Part shown: in pieces, positions 12,257-23,539 of the stretch
Numbering within the stretch: position 1 is the first letter of the stretch
Layout of the letters: each line of letters starts with the position of its first letter
Assembly (NCBI RefSeq): GCF_000090795.2
Contig: NW_003546317.1
Coordinates: 9,316-73,315, forward strand
Source: Amphimedon queenslandica
Taxonomy: Eukaryota; Porifera; Demospongiae; Haplosclerida; Niphatidae
Direction: 5' to 3'
Length of the DNA stretch: 64,000 bases
Program-made: the position numbers and the translations under genes
Notes under the pieces: model-generated
Databases searched by the model: none
What the model was told of the DNA's origin: nothing
The model's input: only the letters and a program-made list of their open reading frames with translations

Positions 12257-14116
12257 ATGGTTTCCTTTGTCAACTTTCTTTCTCTGTTGCTCCTACTCTT
12301 GGGAGGCTCAAGGGCCCAAAAAGATAAGAAAAATGTGCTCTTCGTAGCAGTAGATGACCTCCGTCCAGAGCTAGGCGCCTACGGGGCAGACTATGTATCA
12401 ACTCCTAACATTGACTCGCTGGCATCCAAATCAATACTGTTTGAAAGGGCTTATTGCCAGGTTGCTGTGTGCTCTCCTTCTCGTGCATCCTTGTTAACAG
12501 GACGCAGACCCGACACTAATCATGTTTGGAGGATATCAGACGATGAGTATTGGCGCACAACAAGCAATGCAACTAATGCTACTACCATTCCACAATATTT
12601 TAAAGAAAATGGATACATTTCTATTGGGATGGGCAAGATATTTCATCCAGGAGCACCTGGAGGAAATAATGACGTGAGTAATAATTACTGGCATATGATC
12701 ACACTTAAGAATTATTAGCCTATAAATAACATTATTTCTTTTATTTAATAGGAGTTGTACTCATGGTCTCTGCCATATTTTGAGCCCAGCACACCTAGGA
12801 GAATGTTCAATGCCGCGCAAGGGGCAGCTTGGTATAGTTTCAGTAATTTATTCGATAACGATTTCGATGATGGAAAAGTATCGCAAAATGCAATAAACCT
12901 TCTAGAGCAACTAAAGCAAAACAGGAGCGATGGAGACAGCAGGCCTTTCTTTATGGCAATTGGATTCATGAAACCTCATCTTCCATTCTATTGCCCTTCG
13001 CAATATTATGATCTTTATCCAGGACCTGACGAAATAAAGTTGCCAAATAATCCGGACCCACCTCAAGGCATGCCTCACATAGCTTGGACAGTTTGGAGGG
13101 AGATGCGTAATTATTATCCAAGCACAAGCGCCATGGGAGGCTGTACCAGAGTAGCTGGAGTTTCCCTAAACAATCCTAATTGCTCACTGACTTCAAATGA
13201 AACGAGGGAAGCAAGGAGAGGCTATTATGCCTGTACCAGTTACGTTGATGCACAAGTTGGAAAAATAATGTCAGCATTAGACTCACAAGGATTTGCTAAT
13301 GATACTATAGTAGTGCTGTGGGGAGATCACGGGTTTCATTTGGGAGAACTGGGCATGTGGTCAAAGAATACAAACTTTGAAGATGCTACACGTGTTCCAT
13401 TCATCCTTCATGTTCCTGGTGTAACTGATAATGGAATGAAAACTGATGCACTTGTTGAACTGATTGACTTATTCCCTTCACTGACTGAGCTAGCAGGAAT
13501 AGATGTACCTCCAATGTGCACTGAGAATAGTCCAAAATCCATTGCTTGTGTAGAGGGTAGTAGTGTGGCACCTTTACTGAAGAATCCAAGCATGGAATGG
13601 AAGAAAGGAGCATTTTCTCAATATCCAAGGCCTACGTCTGGCTTGCCTCAGATTTTAGGTCGACCTGAATTTGATGATAATGAGAATGGTGAGAGTGTAA
13701 TGGGTTATTCAGTACGTGTTGATGATTACAGATTCACTGAATGGTATCGATTCAACCGTACAACATCAACTCCTAATTTCACTGATATTTGGGGTACTGA
13801 ACTCTATAATCATACGACTCCCACTGTTTTTTTTGATGATGAGAATACCAACCTAGCTAGTCGTCCAAACATGGCTGACAAGGTACAAGAGCTAAGAGCA
13901 ATCTTACAAGCAGGTTGGAGGGGAGCATTGCCTAATGTAACGACTGATACAACTCCAGCCCCATCAGCTACTCTAAGCCAAACAGCAACACCTTCAAGAT
14001 CACCCATACCAACCACTGCCGGCCCTGGGGAAGCCTCATCAAAAGGAGCAGGTAACTTGCCAATCTTTGTTATGATTTTGCTATTTTTGTTTATTTTGGC
14101 TGTCATATTTTATTAG
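12257..14116 (+). CDS. IDS: Iduronate-2-sulfatase-like sulfatase 1, membrane-tailed
   Basis: Two exons (12257-12673, 12752-14116) give 593 residues. A signal peptide spans about 1-20 (hydrophobic leucine run ending GGSRA). The metal-binding DD is at 33-34, and the sulfatase signature CSPSRASLLTGRR starts at Cys72, the residue expected to become formylglycine. DHG and a HKPH-like MKPH segment follow, as in lysosomal IDS, which removes 2-O-sulfate from iduronate in heparan and dermatan sulfate. Unlike human IDS (550 aa), it ends in a Thr/Pro/Ser-rich stalk and a hydrophobic C-terminus (LPIFVMILLFLFILAVIFY), which suggests a type I membrane or GPI-type anchor. A near-identical paralogue lies directly downstream. 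The sulfatase call is firm; the exact substrate is inferred. Confidence 0.93.
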
Positions 14117-14542
14117 TAAGATGTTTTTAAGCTATAGAACGTTTATCCATGTACTGTCTCTCCCCAATCATTCTTCATCTTTTATTTATCATAGTCATTC
14201 AGTATAAATAATTAATTGAAAATACGTGCGCAACTTACATGCACTATATACTAGCAAATAAGTGGTAATAAAGCCTCTTCACAAGATTAAATCAGCAATG
14301 AGGTCGTGAAATAATTTTTTTTAGATAATGATTCATCTGTTTATGACAAAGCCTTCTCAAGTTTTTTGTCTCATACCATACGCCCACATATTAACTGATA
14401 GCTGTAATCATTGATCAATGGATAAAGTTTGAATGCATCTTGTGTGAGTCACAAGATCCATGAATAGACTTATTATGCTATCTTGTGACATGGCAACACT
14501 CCCCAATTTTCGAAAAACTCTTCCTAGCTGCAGGACAATAAC
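14117..14542. other. Spacer between the tandem sulfatase genes
   Basis: AT-rich 426 bp holding the 3' UTR of copy 1 and the promoter of copy 2. No CACGTG motif is seen, unlike upstream of copy 1. I see no gene. Confidence 0.4.
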
Positions 14543-16381
14543 ATGGCTCTGGTTTTTGTCAATTTTCTTTCTCTGTTGCTCCTACTCTTGGGAGGCTCAA
14601 GGGCCCAAGGAGATAAAAAAAATGTGCTCTTCATAGCAGTAGATGACCTGCGGCCAGAGCTAGGCGCCTACGGGGCAGACTATGTATCAACTCCAAACAT
14701 CGACTCGCTGGCATCCAAATCAATACTGTTTGAAAGGGCTTACTGCCAGGTTGCTGTGTGCTCGCCTTCTCGTGCATCCTTGTTAACAGGACGCAGACCC
14801 GACACTAATCATGTTTGGAGGATATCAGACAATGAGTATTGGCGCACGACAAACAATGCGACTAATGCCACTACAATCCCACAATATTTTAAAGAAAATG
14901 GATACATTTCTATTGGGATGGGCAAGATATTTCATCCAGGAGCACCTGGAGGAAATAATGATGTGAGTCTACACTCTGCATGAGCAATTAGTTTTAACAT
15001 AATGCTATCTACATAAAATCATTCAATTATTTTGTTATTTTCATAGGAACTCTACTCATGGTCTCTGCCATATTTTGAGCCCAACATACCCAGGACCAGG
15101 TTCAGTGAAGCACAAGGGGCAGCTTGGTATAGCTTCAGTAATGCACAAGATAATTTTTTTGATGATGGAAGGATATCTCGTAATGCTATAAATCTTCTGG
15201 AGCAACTGAAGCAGAACAGGAGCAATGGAGATAGCAGACCTTTCTTTATGGCGGTTGGATTTAAGAAACCTCATCTCCCATTCTATTGCCCTTCGCAATA
15301 TTATGATCTTTATCCAGAAGCTGATGAAATAGCATTACCAAATAATCCAGACCCACCTCAAGGCATGCCTCAAATAGCTTGGACAGTTTGGAGGGAGATG
15401 CGTAACTATTATTCAGATACAAATCCAGTGACAATGGGAAGTTGTACCAGAGTAGCTGGTGTTTCACTAAACAATGCTAACTGTCAATTAACTGCAAATG
15501 AAACAAGGGAAGCAAGGAGAGGCTATTATGCCTGTACCAGTTATGTTGATGCACAAGTTGGAAAAATAATGTCAGCATTAGACTTGCAAGGATTTGCCAA
15601 TGACACTATAGTAGTTCTGTGGGGAGATCACGGATTTCATTTGGGAGAACTGGGCATGTGGTCCAAGAATACAAACTTTGAAGATGCTACACGTGTTCCA
15701 TTCATCCTCCGTGTTCCTGGTGTAACTGATAATGGAATGAAAACTAGTGCACTTGTTGAACTGATTGACTTATTCCCTTCATTGACTGAACTAGCAGGAA
15801 TAGATGTACCTCCATTGTGTACTTCTAATAGTCCAAAATCCATTGCTTGTGTAGAGGGTAGTAGTGTGGCCCCTTTACTGAAGAATCCAAGCATGGAATG
15901 GAAGAAAGGAGCCTTTTCTCAATATCCAAGGCCTACGTCTGGCTTGCCTACAATTTCAGGTCGGCCTGAATTTGATGATAATGAGAATGGTGAGAGTGTA
16001 ATGGGGTATTCAGTACGCGTCAATGATTATAGATTCACTGAATGGTATCGCTTCAATCGTACTACATCAACTCCTAATTTCACTGATATTTGGGGTACTG
16101 AGCTCTATAACCATACCAATCCCACTGTTTTCTTTGATGATGAGAATATCAACCTAGCTAGTCGTCCAAACATGGCTGATAAAGTACAAGAGCTAAGAGC
16201 AATCTTACAAGCAGGTTGGAGAGGAGCATTACCTAATGGAACTACTGATACCACTCCCACCCCATCAGCTACTCCTATACCATCAGTAGCCCCAACAGGT
16301 GAATCCTCATCAGCAAGAGCTAATTTGCCAATTCTTTCTATAGTTGCTTTATTTTTGCTTATTTTTGCTATAATATTTTAA
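14543..16381 (+). CDS. IDS: Iduronate-2-sulfatase-like sulfatase 2 (tandem copy)
   Basis: Two exons (14543-14962, 15047-16381) give 584 residues, with the single intron at the same codon as copy 1. The signal peptide, DD metal ligands, CSPSRASLLTGRR (Cys73), WGDHGFHLGELGMW and SQYPRP motifs are all retained, so it should be catalytically competent. Protein identity to copy 1 is very high across exons and low in the intron, which indicates a fairly recent duplication under purifying selection. The Ser/Thr/Pro stalk is shorter and differs in sequence. The tail ends in a hydrophobic segment (LPILSIVALFLLIFAIIF), again suggesting membrane anchorage rather than simple lysosomal targeting. Confidence 0.93.
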
Positions 16382-16623
16382 CTTTTTTAAAGCTGTTATG
16401 CTCTGCTGTATCTGTTTGCTTTTTTATCTGCTCACTTTGCTATTATTAGTTTTATCTTTGTATAAATATACTGCAACAGATTCACGTGCTTAATTGCTAA
16501 CTGTCATCACTGCTGGTACAGTAACAACATCTAAAGCAAGTGGACCTAGGCCTATAAATTTAAAAATCAACTACACAGCACACACACACATGTACAAAAA
16601 AGTAACTCGAGAAAGCAATAAAG

Positions 16624-18328
16624 ATGTTCCATAAGAAGAAACCAGCTCCAATGTCTGGCAGTAATCCAGAGCCAGTTGACATTACACCGGGGGAAGATGA
16701 TCCAAAGCATAAAGTCAAAGTATTCCTGTCACCAGATCACTCCATCAAGCCGGTAGCTGACTTCATCAGTTCAGCATCAAAATCAATCGACATGTACATA
16801 CCAGGTTAGCTGAGATACTTTAAACATTACACCCAATGATTAACATGATATTTAACGTTTGTATAGATGAGCTCGACTAGCAAAATTTTTTATTTATTAA
16901 TAAAATTGTTGCTGGTGGAGCTCATGATCATCTATGCAAACATTATTTTGGACACAGCAAAAAGCCTGTTCTCTATCATTAATATAATATTTGTTTGTTT
17001 TTATTTTATAGAATGGAAGACATGGACGTATCCAGCCAATGCTCCACTCGCTCCACCAATGTGGTGTGCCGAAACAAACCCGATATTCCAATGTCTAGTA
17101 AATGCCGGAGTCAAGAAAGTCAAAATGAGGTTTCTGACACATGGGCCACAGAAACCGTTCGTGCCTTTTATGTGTGACATATGGGAGTGGTTCATAATGC
17201 AAGACGCAAAAGTGAGCTTCATTTTGCCACAGATGCTGACAATTGGTGGCATCATGATGATCATTGATGGAGAGAAGATACTGATGACGACCATGAGTGG
17301 TAACGAAGCCTCTTTCATTTTCAATCGAGAGAGCACAATCATCTTGGAGACGAAATGCGACCAGGTCGTAAAATTATTTCAAGACACATTTGAAAACGAT
17401 TTCTCCAAGGGAACGCCATTTGCACCAACAAAGAAAATGATACTAAACACAAAACCGCCTCAACTTGATCCAGCTTCTGTGGTTCTCACGCAAACCTTCA
17501 TATTCCCGAAAATAACGTCTAAGCCGCAGCCACCCACTGCACTGGTTAAATCTGAAATGGATGTGAACATATCGAGCATAATGGAAGCAGATGATGTGGA
17601 GTATACACTAGCAATGGCAGGACCAGAGCTTGCCGAGTGGAATATACTAAGAGGAATCAATTCGCTGAGCTTTGTTCAAGTTGCAACTCCCAGTCTGACC
17701 AATAGTAAAGTATCTGATATGATACTCACTGCTTATGGGCAGAATGCATCAACTTCTGTCAACATAGCTTACATGCTGGTAGATAAAGATGAAGCAAAAA
17801 AATCTGATGTGAGCTAGAGTCTGCATGTAAATGCATAAGCTTTCTCAAAAGCATTACTGCCCCTAGCTTAAATTTGAATAATAAACTGTTTGATTAATGC
17901 TGAATGATTATGATATTGAAATAATAGATGTACATTTTTTGTAGGATAATATTTTAGATCTCTACAATAATGGAATGAATTATCGAATATTCAGAGGACC
18001 ATTGTATGATGAGGACAAGAAAACAAAGATGTACTTCACTCATGGTGGACAGAACTATATCAACACAGGCAGTACTTCAATGTACTTCATGACAGGTAAG
18101 ACTAAGAGAAATAATAATTATTGCTAAAAATAATTTTTTATGTAAATTTTTTATCAATTTACAGGTACTCTGTCGGATGATGATTTGAACAAGCATCGTA
18201 ATTTCTACGTTTCTTTCAATTCAGCAAAATTGTGTACAAAGATTGCCAAAGTTTTTACTGATGATCAAAGATATGCTAAATTGTGGAATCCAACAACTAA
18301 AACTGCAGTTGGACCAGAGGAAAAATAA
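16624..18328 (+). CDS. Phospholipase D-superfamily-like protein lacking HKD catalytic motifs
   Basis: Four exons (16624-16804, 17012-17808, 17945-18095, 18165-18328) give 430 residues with no signal peptide. The start VKVFLSPDHSIKPVADFISSASKSID resembles the first PLD strand-helix unit, which positions a substrate backbone. MMIIDGEKILMTTMSGNEASFIFNRE (about residues 150-178) and MYFTHGGQNYINTGSTSMYFMTG (about 345-367) sit where the two HxKxxxxD motifs belong, but His and Lys are missing. The fold is therefore suggested and phosphodiesterase activity is not. This is fold recognition by eye; a different superfamily is possible. It follows the sulfatase pair on the same strand, without an obvious functional link. 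Confidence 0.55.
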
Positions 18329-18540
18329 AAAAATTTTATCATGCATAGTACATACCTACATGTATAATACATACATGCAAGCAAAATATTACAGTTTAAA
18401 AATTTAATATTGTTTTTACAAAATAATTGAAAATATGCGTGGGCGGGCTCAAAACAAAAGGATTACTATTAAGTATACGGAAGTTATGCGAAAGTGTTAC
18501 TGCGTTTCCGTATATTCTAGGCGTGGCATTAATTAAAACA

Positions 18541-19901
18541 ATGGCGCTGGTGATTCCTACAGTTTTGGAAGAAAACTTTACACAAGCAGACGGAGGAAAG
18601 GGACAGAACATTAAAGACGCCTTTTCATTTAGCTTGGACAAGGTATGTGGCTCCTATGGTCTCTTGGTATGTTTTTTTTTAATTTGTTAGGTGGATAACT
18701 TGTACCAATGGGATTCCAGTAAAAGCCTATTCAAGTTCTCCTTCACAGAAAGAGGTGTTGCTTATAATGAAAAAGAAACCTCTACTCAATTAGCTGAGAC
18801 AAGTTTCCAAACTAGCGGAAAGACTGACCTCCAATTGAAATTTGACCCCACGCCTACTCTGAAATGGGGCATTAATTTTGTGGGCGTGGTCAAGGTGATA
18901 CATTCAAACGGAGATGAAAATGTTCTGTACATGCCTGGTACTAGGACGTACGACCCTGCTGGGATCACAGGAGATCCCCATGCCAGTGAGAGGATAGGCC
19001 CTAGTTGCTCACGTACTCAGGCCGCAATAACGCTGAGTCAGTTCATGGCTGTTCGGCTTGGGGCCACTTTGGAGCAGGTGAGGGCTGTTCAGGAAGCTTG
19101 TCGGCCACTCGTTTCACGTTATCATGGTCGTATTGCCTTGTTTGATTGGATATTTCTTCAAATACAGGAAACTGTTTTTGATAAAAGGTATACTAATTTA
19201 ATTAAATACTAATTGAATATAAATTATACTAATTACTATAAGAAGGATTCTGTTATGCATGTAAAATTTTCTAAAAAATCTAATTTTGATCGGAATCAAC
19301 TCAAACTTTCTACACAACATAAGTACATGTATATGCATCAGAGAAAATTATAAAAATGGAAGAACTCTCTCCTTTGCATTTTTGTCGAAATTTGGCTCAA
19401 GACCTTTATACAGGGACTTTGGCTCGATTTTGGAGCAACTTTAAAAATTCATAAGAAATCCAACTGTGATCGGAATCAGTTCAAACTTTCTACACAGCAT
19501 AAGTACATGTATATACATCAGAAAAAATATAAAATCAGAGAATTATCTCCTTTGCATTTTTGTCGAAATTTGGTCCAAGACCATGTACTATAGTACAGGG
19601 ACTTTAGCCCTATGTTTCTAAAATGTGTCAAAATGATCTTAAAAGTATTTCTCTCCCTTCATTTCTCTTTTATTTCATTAGAGATGTCACACCTTACCCT
19701 GAATATCTAAAGCAACTAATGCGATCCAATCTTTTTGAGCTTGACGACAAGCGAGACCACACTCGCTCCTATCTCATTTCGTACAACGAAGGAAATGCAA
19801 GACCACCTGTTCAGTATTATCGTAAAGTTGAAGCGAAAGATAAAGTTGGAGACATTCTGAGTGCTGACGATTTGGAAGAATTTTACAAGATCACACAGTA
19901 G
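18541..19901 (+). CDS. Unrecognised 272-residue protein
   Basis: Three exons fit in phase (18541-18642, 18691-19187, 19682-19901). ATG 18541 opens MALVIPTVLEENFTQADGG. No signal peptide or membrane segment is visible. The first two thirds look like a beta-rich domain (SLFKFSFTERGVAY, LKWGINFVGVVKVI). This is followed by a helical stretch (QAAITLSQFMAVRLGATLEQ) and a charged C-terminus ending LSADDLEEFYKITQ. I do not recognise the family. The first intron is only 48 bp. The second carries two copies of the 180-bp palindromic repeat. It is flanked by the PLD-like gene on the same strand and by THYN1 converging from the right. Confidence 0.7.
19252..19612. repeat. Palindromic 180-bp repeat family, two units
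   Basis: Two diverged copies of the dispersed unit (CTCAAACTTTCTACACA..CATAAGTACATGTATATGCATCAG..CTCTCTCCTTT) lie in the intron of the orphan gene. The second unit ends in TGTACTATAGTACAGGG. Confidence 0.75.
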
Positions 19902-20187
19902 ACATAACTAATATCAGTCTTGTAGCTATAGCTTTTAGAGATCATGAATTTTTAATGAAACTATTTAAATAAATCCTACAGGTTTACTTTCATATTTTTT
20001 AAATTTTTATAATTATTGTCAATAAAATAATTTGAATAACACAAAACCATTAAAGTAATATTAGCTTGCAAGTTAAATATATGCGTCTTTTGCAAGTATA
20101 TAATGTAGAAATAAATGTTGAAGAGTATTAATGGAGAGTAACATAAGTGATGAATAAAATGTCAGTTAAATAGGCGAGCCTTTACAA

Positions 20188-20877
20188 TCAATCGGCATAC
20201 TTTCTTGATTCCAAAGTCTGTATTACAAAGTCATACTCAGTCTTGGTCATTGGTAGAACCGAGAGTCTTTGCCTACGAATGACTGAAAGGTCTTTAAGGG
20301 GGCCATTAGTGGCCAAATGCTCTCTCTGATATGATCTTAGTTCAGAGAGGGTTATTGGTCTTTGAAGACGACGTACAAACTTGACGTCAACTGAGAACCA
20401 TCTTGGATCTTCTGTGGAGCTTTTCGGATCAAAGTAAGGATGACTGGGCTCAAACTGCGAAGGATCTGGATACGAGGCCCTTACGATTGTCACAAGACCC
20501 ACAAAACCAGGGTCTTTACAACTACTGTGATAGAAAAAGGCAATATCTCCGACTTTCATACAGAGAATGTTCATTTTCGCCTCGTGATTTCGCACCCCAT
20601 CCCAGATTGTAGTCTGTCCTGGCTCACTCATCAACTGGGAGAGACTATAACTGACGTCCATGCCTTTAACCATTCTAACATTGGGCTCGGATTTCATGAT
20701 CCAGTAGTTCCTATTAATGCCCTCATCGTCTCTAAAATGAAGCCTTTTCTTTGATTTTGGCTCTGATTCATCATCTTTTATCGGTGAAGGAGGTGACTGT
20801 GGCGAAGAAAGAATGTCTTCTTGTTCTTCTTTTGGCTGAATTTCTTGCTGTTGCTTTCTTCTCTTCTTCCCAGGCAT
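20188..20877 (-). CDS. THYN1: THYN1-like EVE-domain protein
   Basis: A single exon encodes 229 residues from ATG 20877 (MPGKKRRKQQQ). A longer in-frame start at 20934 lies inside the shared promoter and is less likely. A basic, Lys/Arg-rich N-terminus looks like a nuclear signal. The EVE (PUA-like) domain fills the rest: NYWIMKSEPNVR, TTIWDGVRNHEAKMN, MKVGDIAFFYHSSCKDPGFVG, DPRWFSVDVKF. Human THYN1 is 225 residues and binds modified bases such as 5hmC in vitro. The gene is intronless while its neighbours are intron-rich. It starts 120 bp from HEATR6. Confidence 0.95.
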   Translation of the reverse strand: MPGKKRRKQQQEIQPKEEQEDILSSPQSPPSPIKDDESEPKSKKRLHFRDDEGINRNYWIMKSEPNVRMVKGMDVSYSLSQLMSEPGQTTIWDGVRNHEAKMNILCMKVGDIAFFYHSSCKDPGFVGLVTIVRASYPDPSQFEPSHPYFDPKSSTEDPRWFSVDVKFVRRLQRPITLSELRSYQREHLATNGPLKDLSVIRRQRLSVLPMTKTEYDFVIQTLESRKYAD

Positions 20878-20997
20878 TTCCACGTGGTATAAATACCACC
20901 AGCTCGTAATGCGCATGTTCATTATTGACTCCATTGCGCATGCGTATGACGTTCACCCGCGTTCTTTATTCTGATTGCACGTGGGGTAATTTTCAAG
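20878..20997. promoter_or_regulatory. Bidirectional promoter THYN1/HEATR6
   Basis: A 120-bp interval lies between divergent ATGs. It contains TGCGCATGCGTA at 20935-20946, close to the NRF1 palindrome, and CACGTG at 20881-20886 and 20978-20983. Motif calls are by eye. Confidence 0.55.
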
Positions 20998-23502
20998 ATG
21001 GCAAGGAAGCACGCAAGGGAAGATTGGAGAAAAGCTGTAAAAAGTCTTCAAGAGGGTCCAGACGAGTCTCTCGAGTCCATGAAGAATCTCAAATATCCTA
21101 TAGACGACCTAGAAGTGCAAGTAAAAGAACAATCATAACTTTCCTTTTATTAATTAAAAACTAAATTTATTTTATAGGATGTCACAAGTTTCACACATCT
21201 ACTACTATTGACCACACCCACTCTTCAAAAACCTGAGCGAGTTGAGATGTGGTCTAAAGTGATCTATTCAATCTGTACGGTACAAACGAAAGCCTATCAA
21301 CGACCTTATATATCGAAAGATGTTGCGAACAGTTTAACCGATAAAATGTTGTATATTTTAAGAAATTGTACCGATCCAATAGTCTTATCTGCCAGGCAGG
21401 ACAACAAGACTACTTATCCAATTGAGCTACTTTATGCCTTGAGCTCTCTCGTGAAATACTCTAACAGGACCAGTCCCGTAAGATCATGCTTCTCGTGATG
21501 AATCACACTTAGGACAAATTATTAAATGCTTATTTTAATTATTGTAGATTAGAAAAATTTCACGTTAAAAATATGTATGATTGTTCTAAAATTCACATTG
21601 TTTTATTGTATCATTTTAGTATTAGAAAATACCTAATTTACATTTGTTTTAATTTTTAGTTTTGGGAGGAACTGGTGAATATTGAGAGTGGCATATTGAT
21701 CAAGATTGCCGCTCCTGATAAAGAAATTAGAATTCGAAGGGCGTCGCTTGATTACATTGATTCAATATGCCAGCAGTGAGTTGAAAATTTATTGGGTGAC
21801 CCATGAAATTTTATTAGACGGTGTCTCTCAATTTTTCAGTGTTAGTTTATCAGTGGAATCTATGGTGAAACTGATCGATAATTTATTAAAACTGTTTGAT
21901 GGCAGTTTGTTAAAATTGCTTGGTAAGAAGGCAGCTGCTGCACAAGATGAAGAATTACATGCACTTCTTTATAAGGTAGAATACTAGTAATAGTATATTG
22001 TATAGTACTCAAATTATATTTTGGTTATTGAAATCCTCAACATTGAATTTACTAATAATGGGCATACTTAGTAGTGGCTATGAATGATACAAATACTGTA
22101 CATGATAATTTATTGGCGAGAGTAATATTTGGCGAATTTGCCTGTGGAAAGAAATTGGTGGATTTTATATTGGGGATTTTGTGCCGCGTGCCATTGAGCA
22201 TACTCAGATTGAAACAAAAAATTCAAAAATCTTAAGTGCCTCATTAGTATATACTCTACATATGGTATTTTATTCTCTACAATTTCTCCCTCCCTCTCTT
22301 TCTGTGATAGCTTCAAGTGTCCATTCTCCGTGTCCTCCATACTATTCTCCCTCAGTTTGACTCATTTTCCGTTCACATCCTTCCGTCGCTCCTGGCGACA
22401 CTCAAAGTTGCCATGACAACCGGTCTCCCCGGACACCAGATCCCATTGAGGATGCGCCCGTTAGAACCTCACCCGGACGTAGGTAGGTGTGGTCGGAATT
22501 ATGGGCGGGGCAAAGGAATTATTATTAATAGGATACGTGGATGTTGGTTATCAGGCTGCAAGTGTGGCTGGTCCTAAACAGAGCAAGATTAGACGAAAGA
22601 TTCATTCTGATCATCCTTTTCCTGGCCACGCCTTCATTAGTAGTGACAGTGGGTCAGGGGAGGGTAGAGGTGAAGAGAGAGGTCAATGTTTGTCTGGTGC
22701 ATCAGATTCTGAAATGTCTGATGGCGAAATTACCAGCAGTAGCTCTCAAATTAGGTGGGAGATATTACTCAATAGCTAGTTTGTATATTATTATGTAACT
22801 TCTACTTGTTTATCTAAAAGTTATTATTATTAAACATTAAAGAAAAATCAAGCTTATTACTATTATTATTTTTGTTATTATTATTGTTATTATTATTATT
22901 ATTATAGGCAGGCTACTGTTAAGATTAGGCTAAGAGCATTAAACTGTTTGAGTACAATATTTCAGGTATTATTATCATCATCGTCATTTTTATCATTAAT
23001 TTGTCTTATTTTATTTCTTTACAATAGTCTTTGGAGAGACAGCCTACATTTTCATACGGGTTCTCATTCCTACCTCATGACACGCCTACTTCTAATTCTC
23101 CGCCTTCTATCCTCACTTGCCTCAATCAAGATAATTCACATAAAGTAGATTTATTTTAATTGGAATATAATCTTAACTCTCTCTCTCCCTTTTCATTTTC
23201 TTTAGTGTCAAAGTGCTGCAATCTCTGTCCTTATGTCGATATTAGACAACTCAAAACCTTTTTTGGCAATGGCTAGTGACCCGTATGTATAATAATTAAT
23301 GTATTGTATGATCACATTTTATTATTTTGTGTATTTAAGGTCTTCAGGACCCACCCATCCCTTCATATCGTACTCAAATAAACTTGGGGGCGTGATAAGA
23401 GAGCTTCATCGCTCACTCCTTGAGTTTATTTCAAAGGAGAAGAGAGCAACGTTGTTAACACAGGCAGTTAAAGTAAGGTAGCTGCTGGTGACTGTGTCTG
23501 TG

Positions 23503-23539
<37 letters not shown>

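Noticed and set aside
16867-17011. Plus-strand ORF extension upstream of PLD-like exon 2
   Set aside because: It is intron sequence; the acceptor at 17011 joins in phase to exon 1 (16624-16804).
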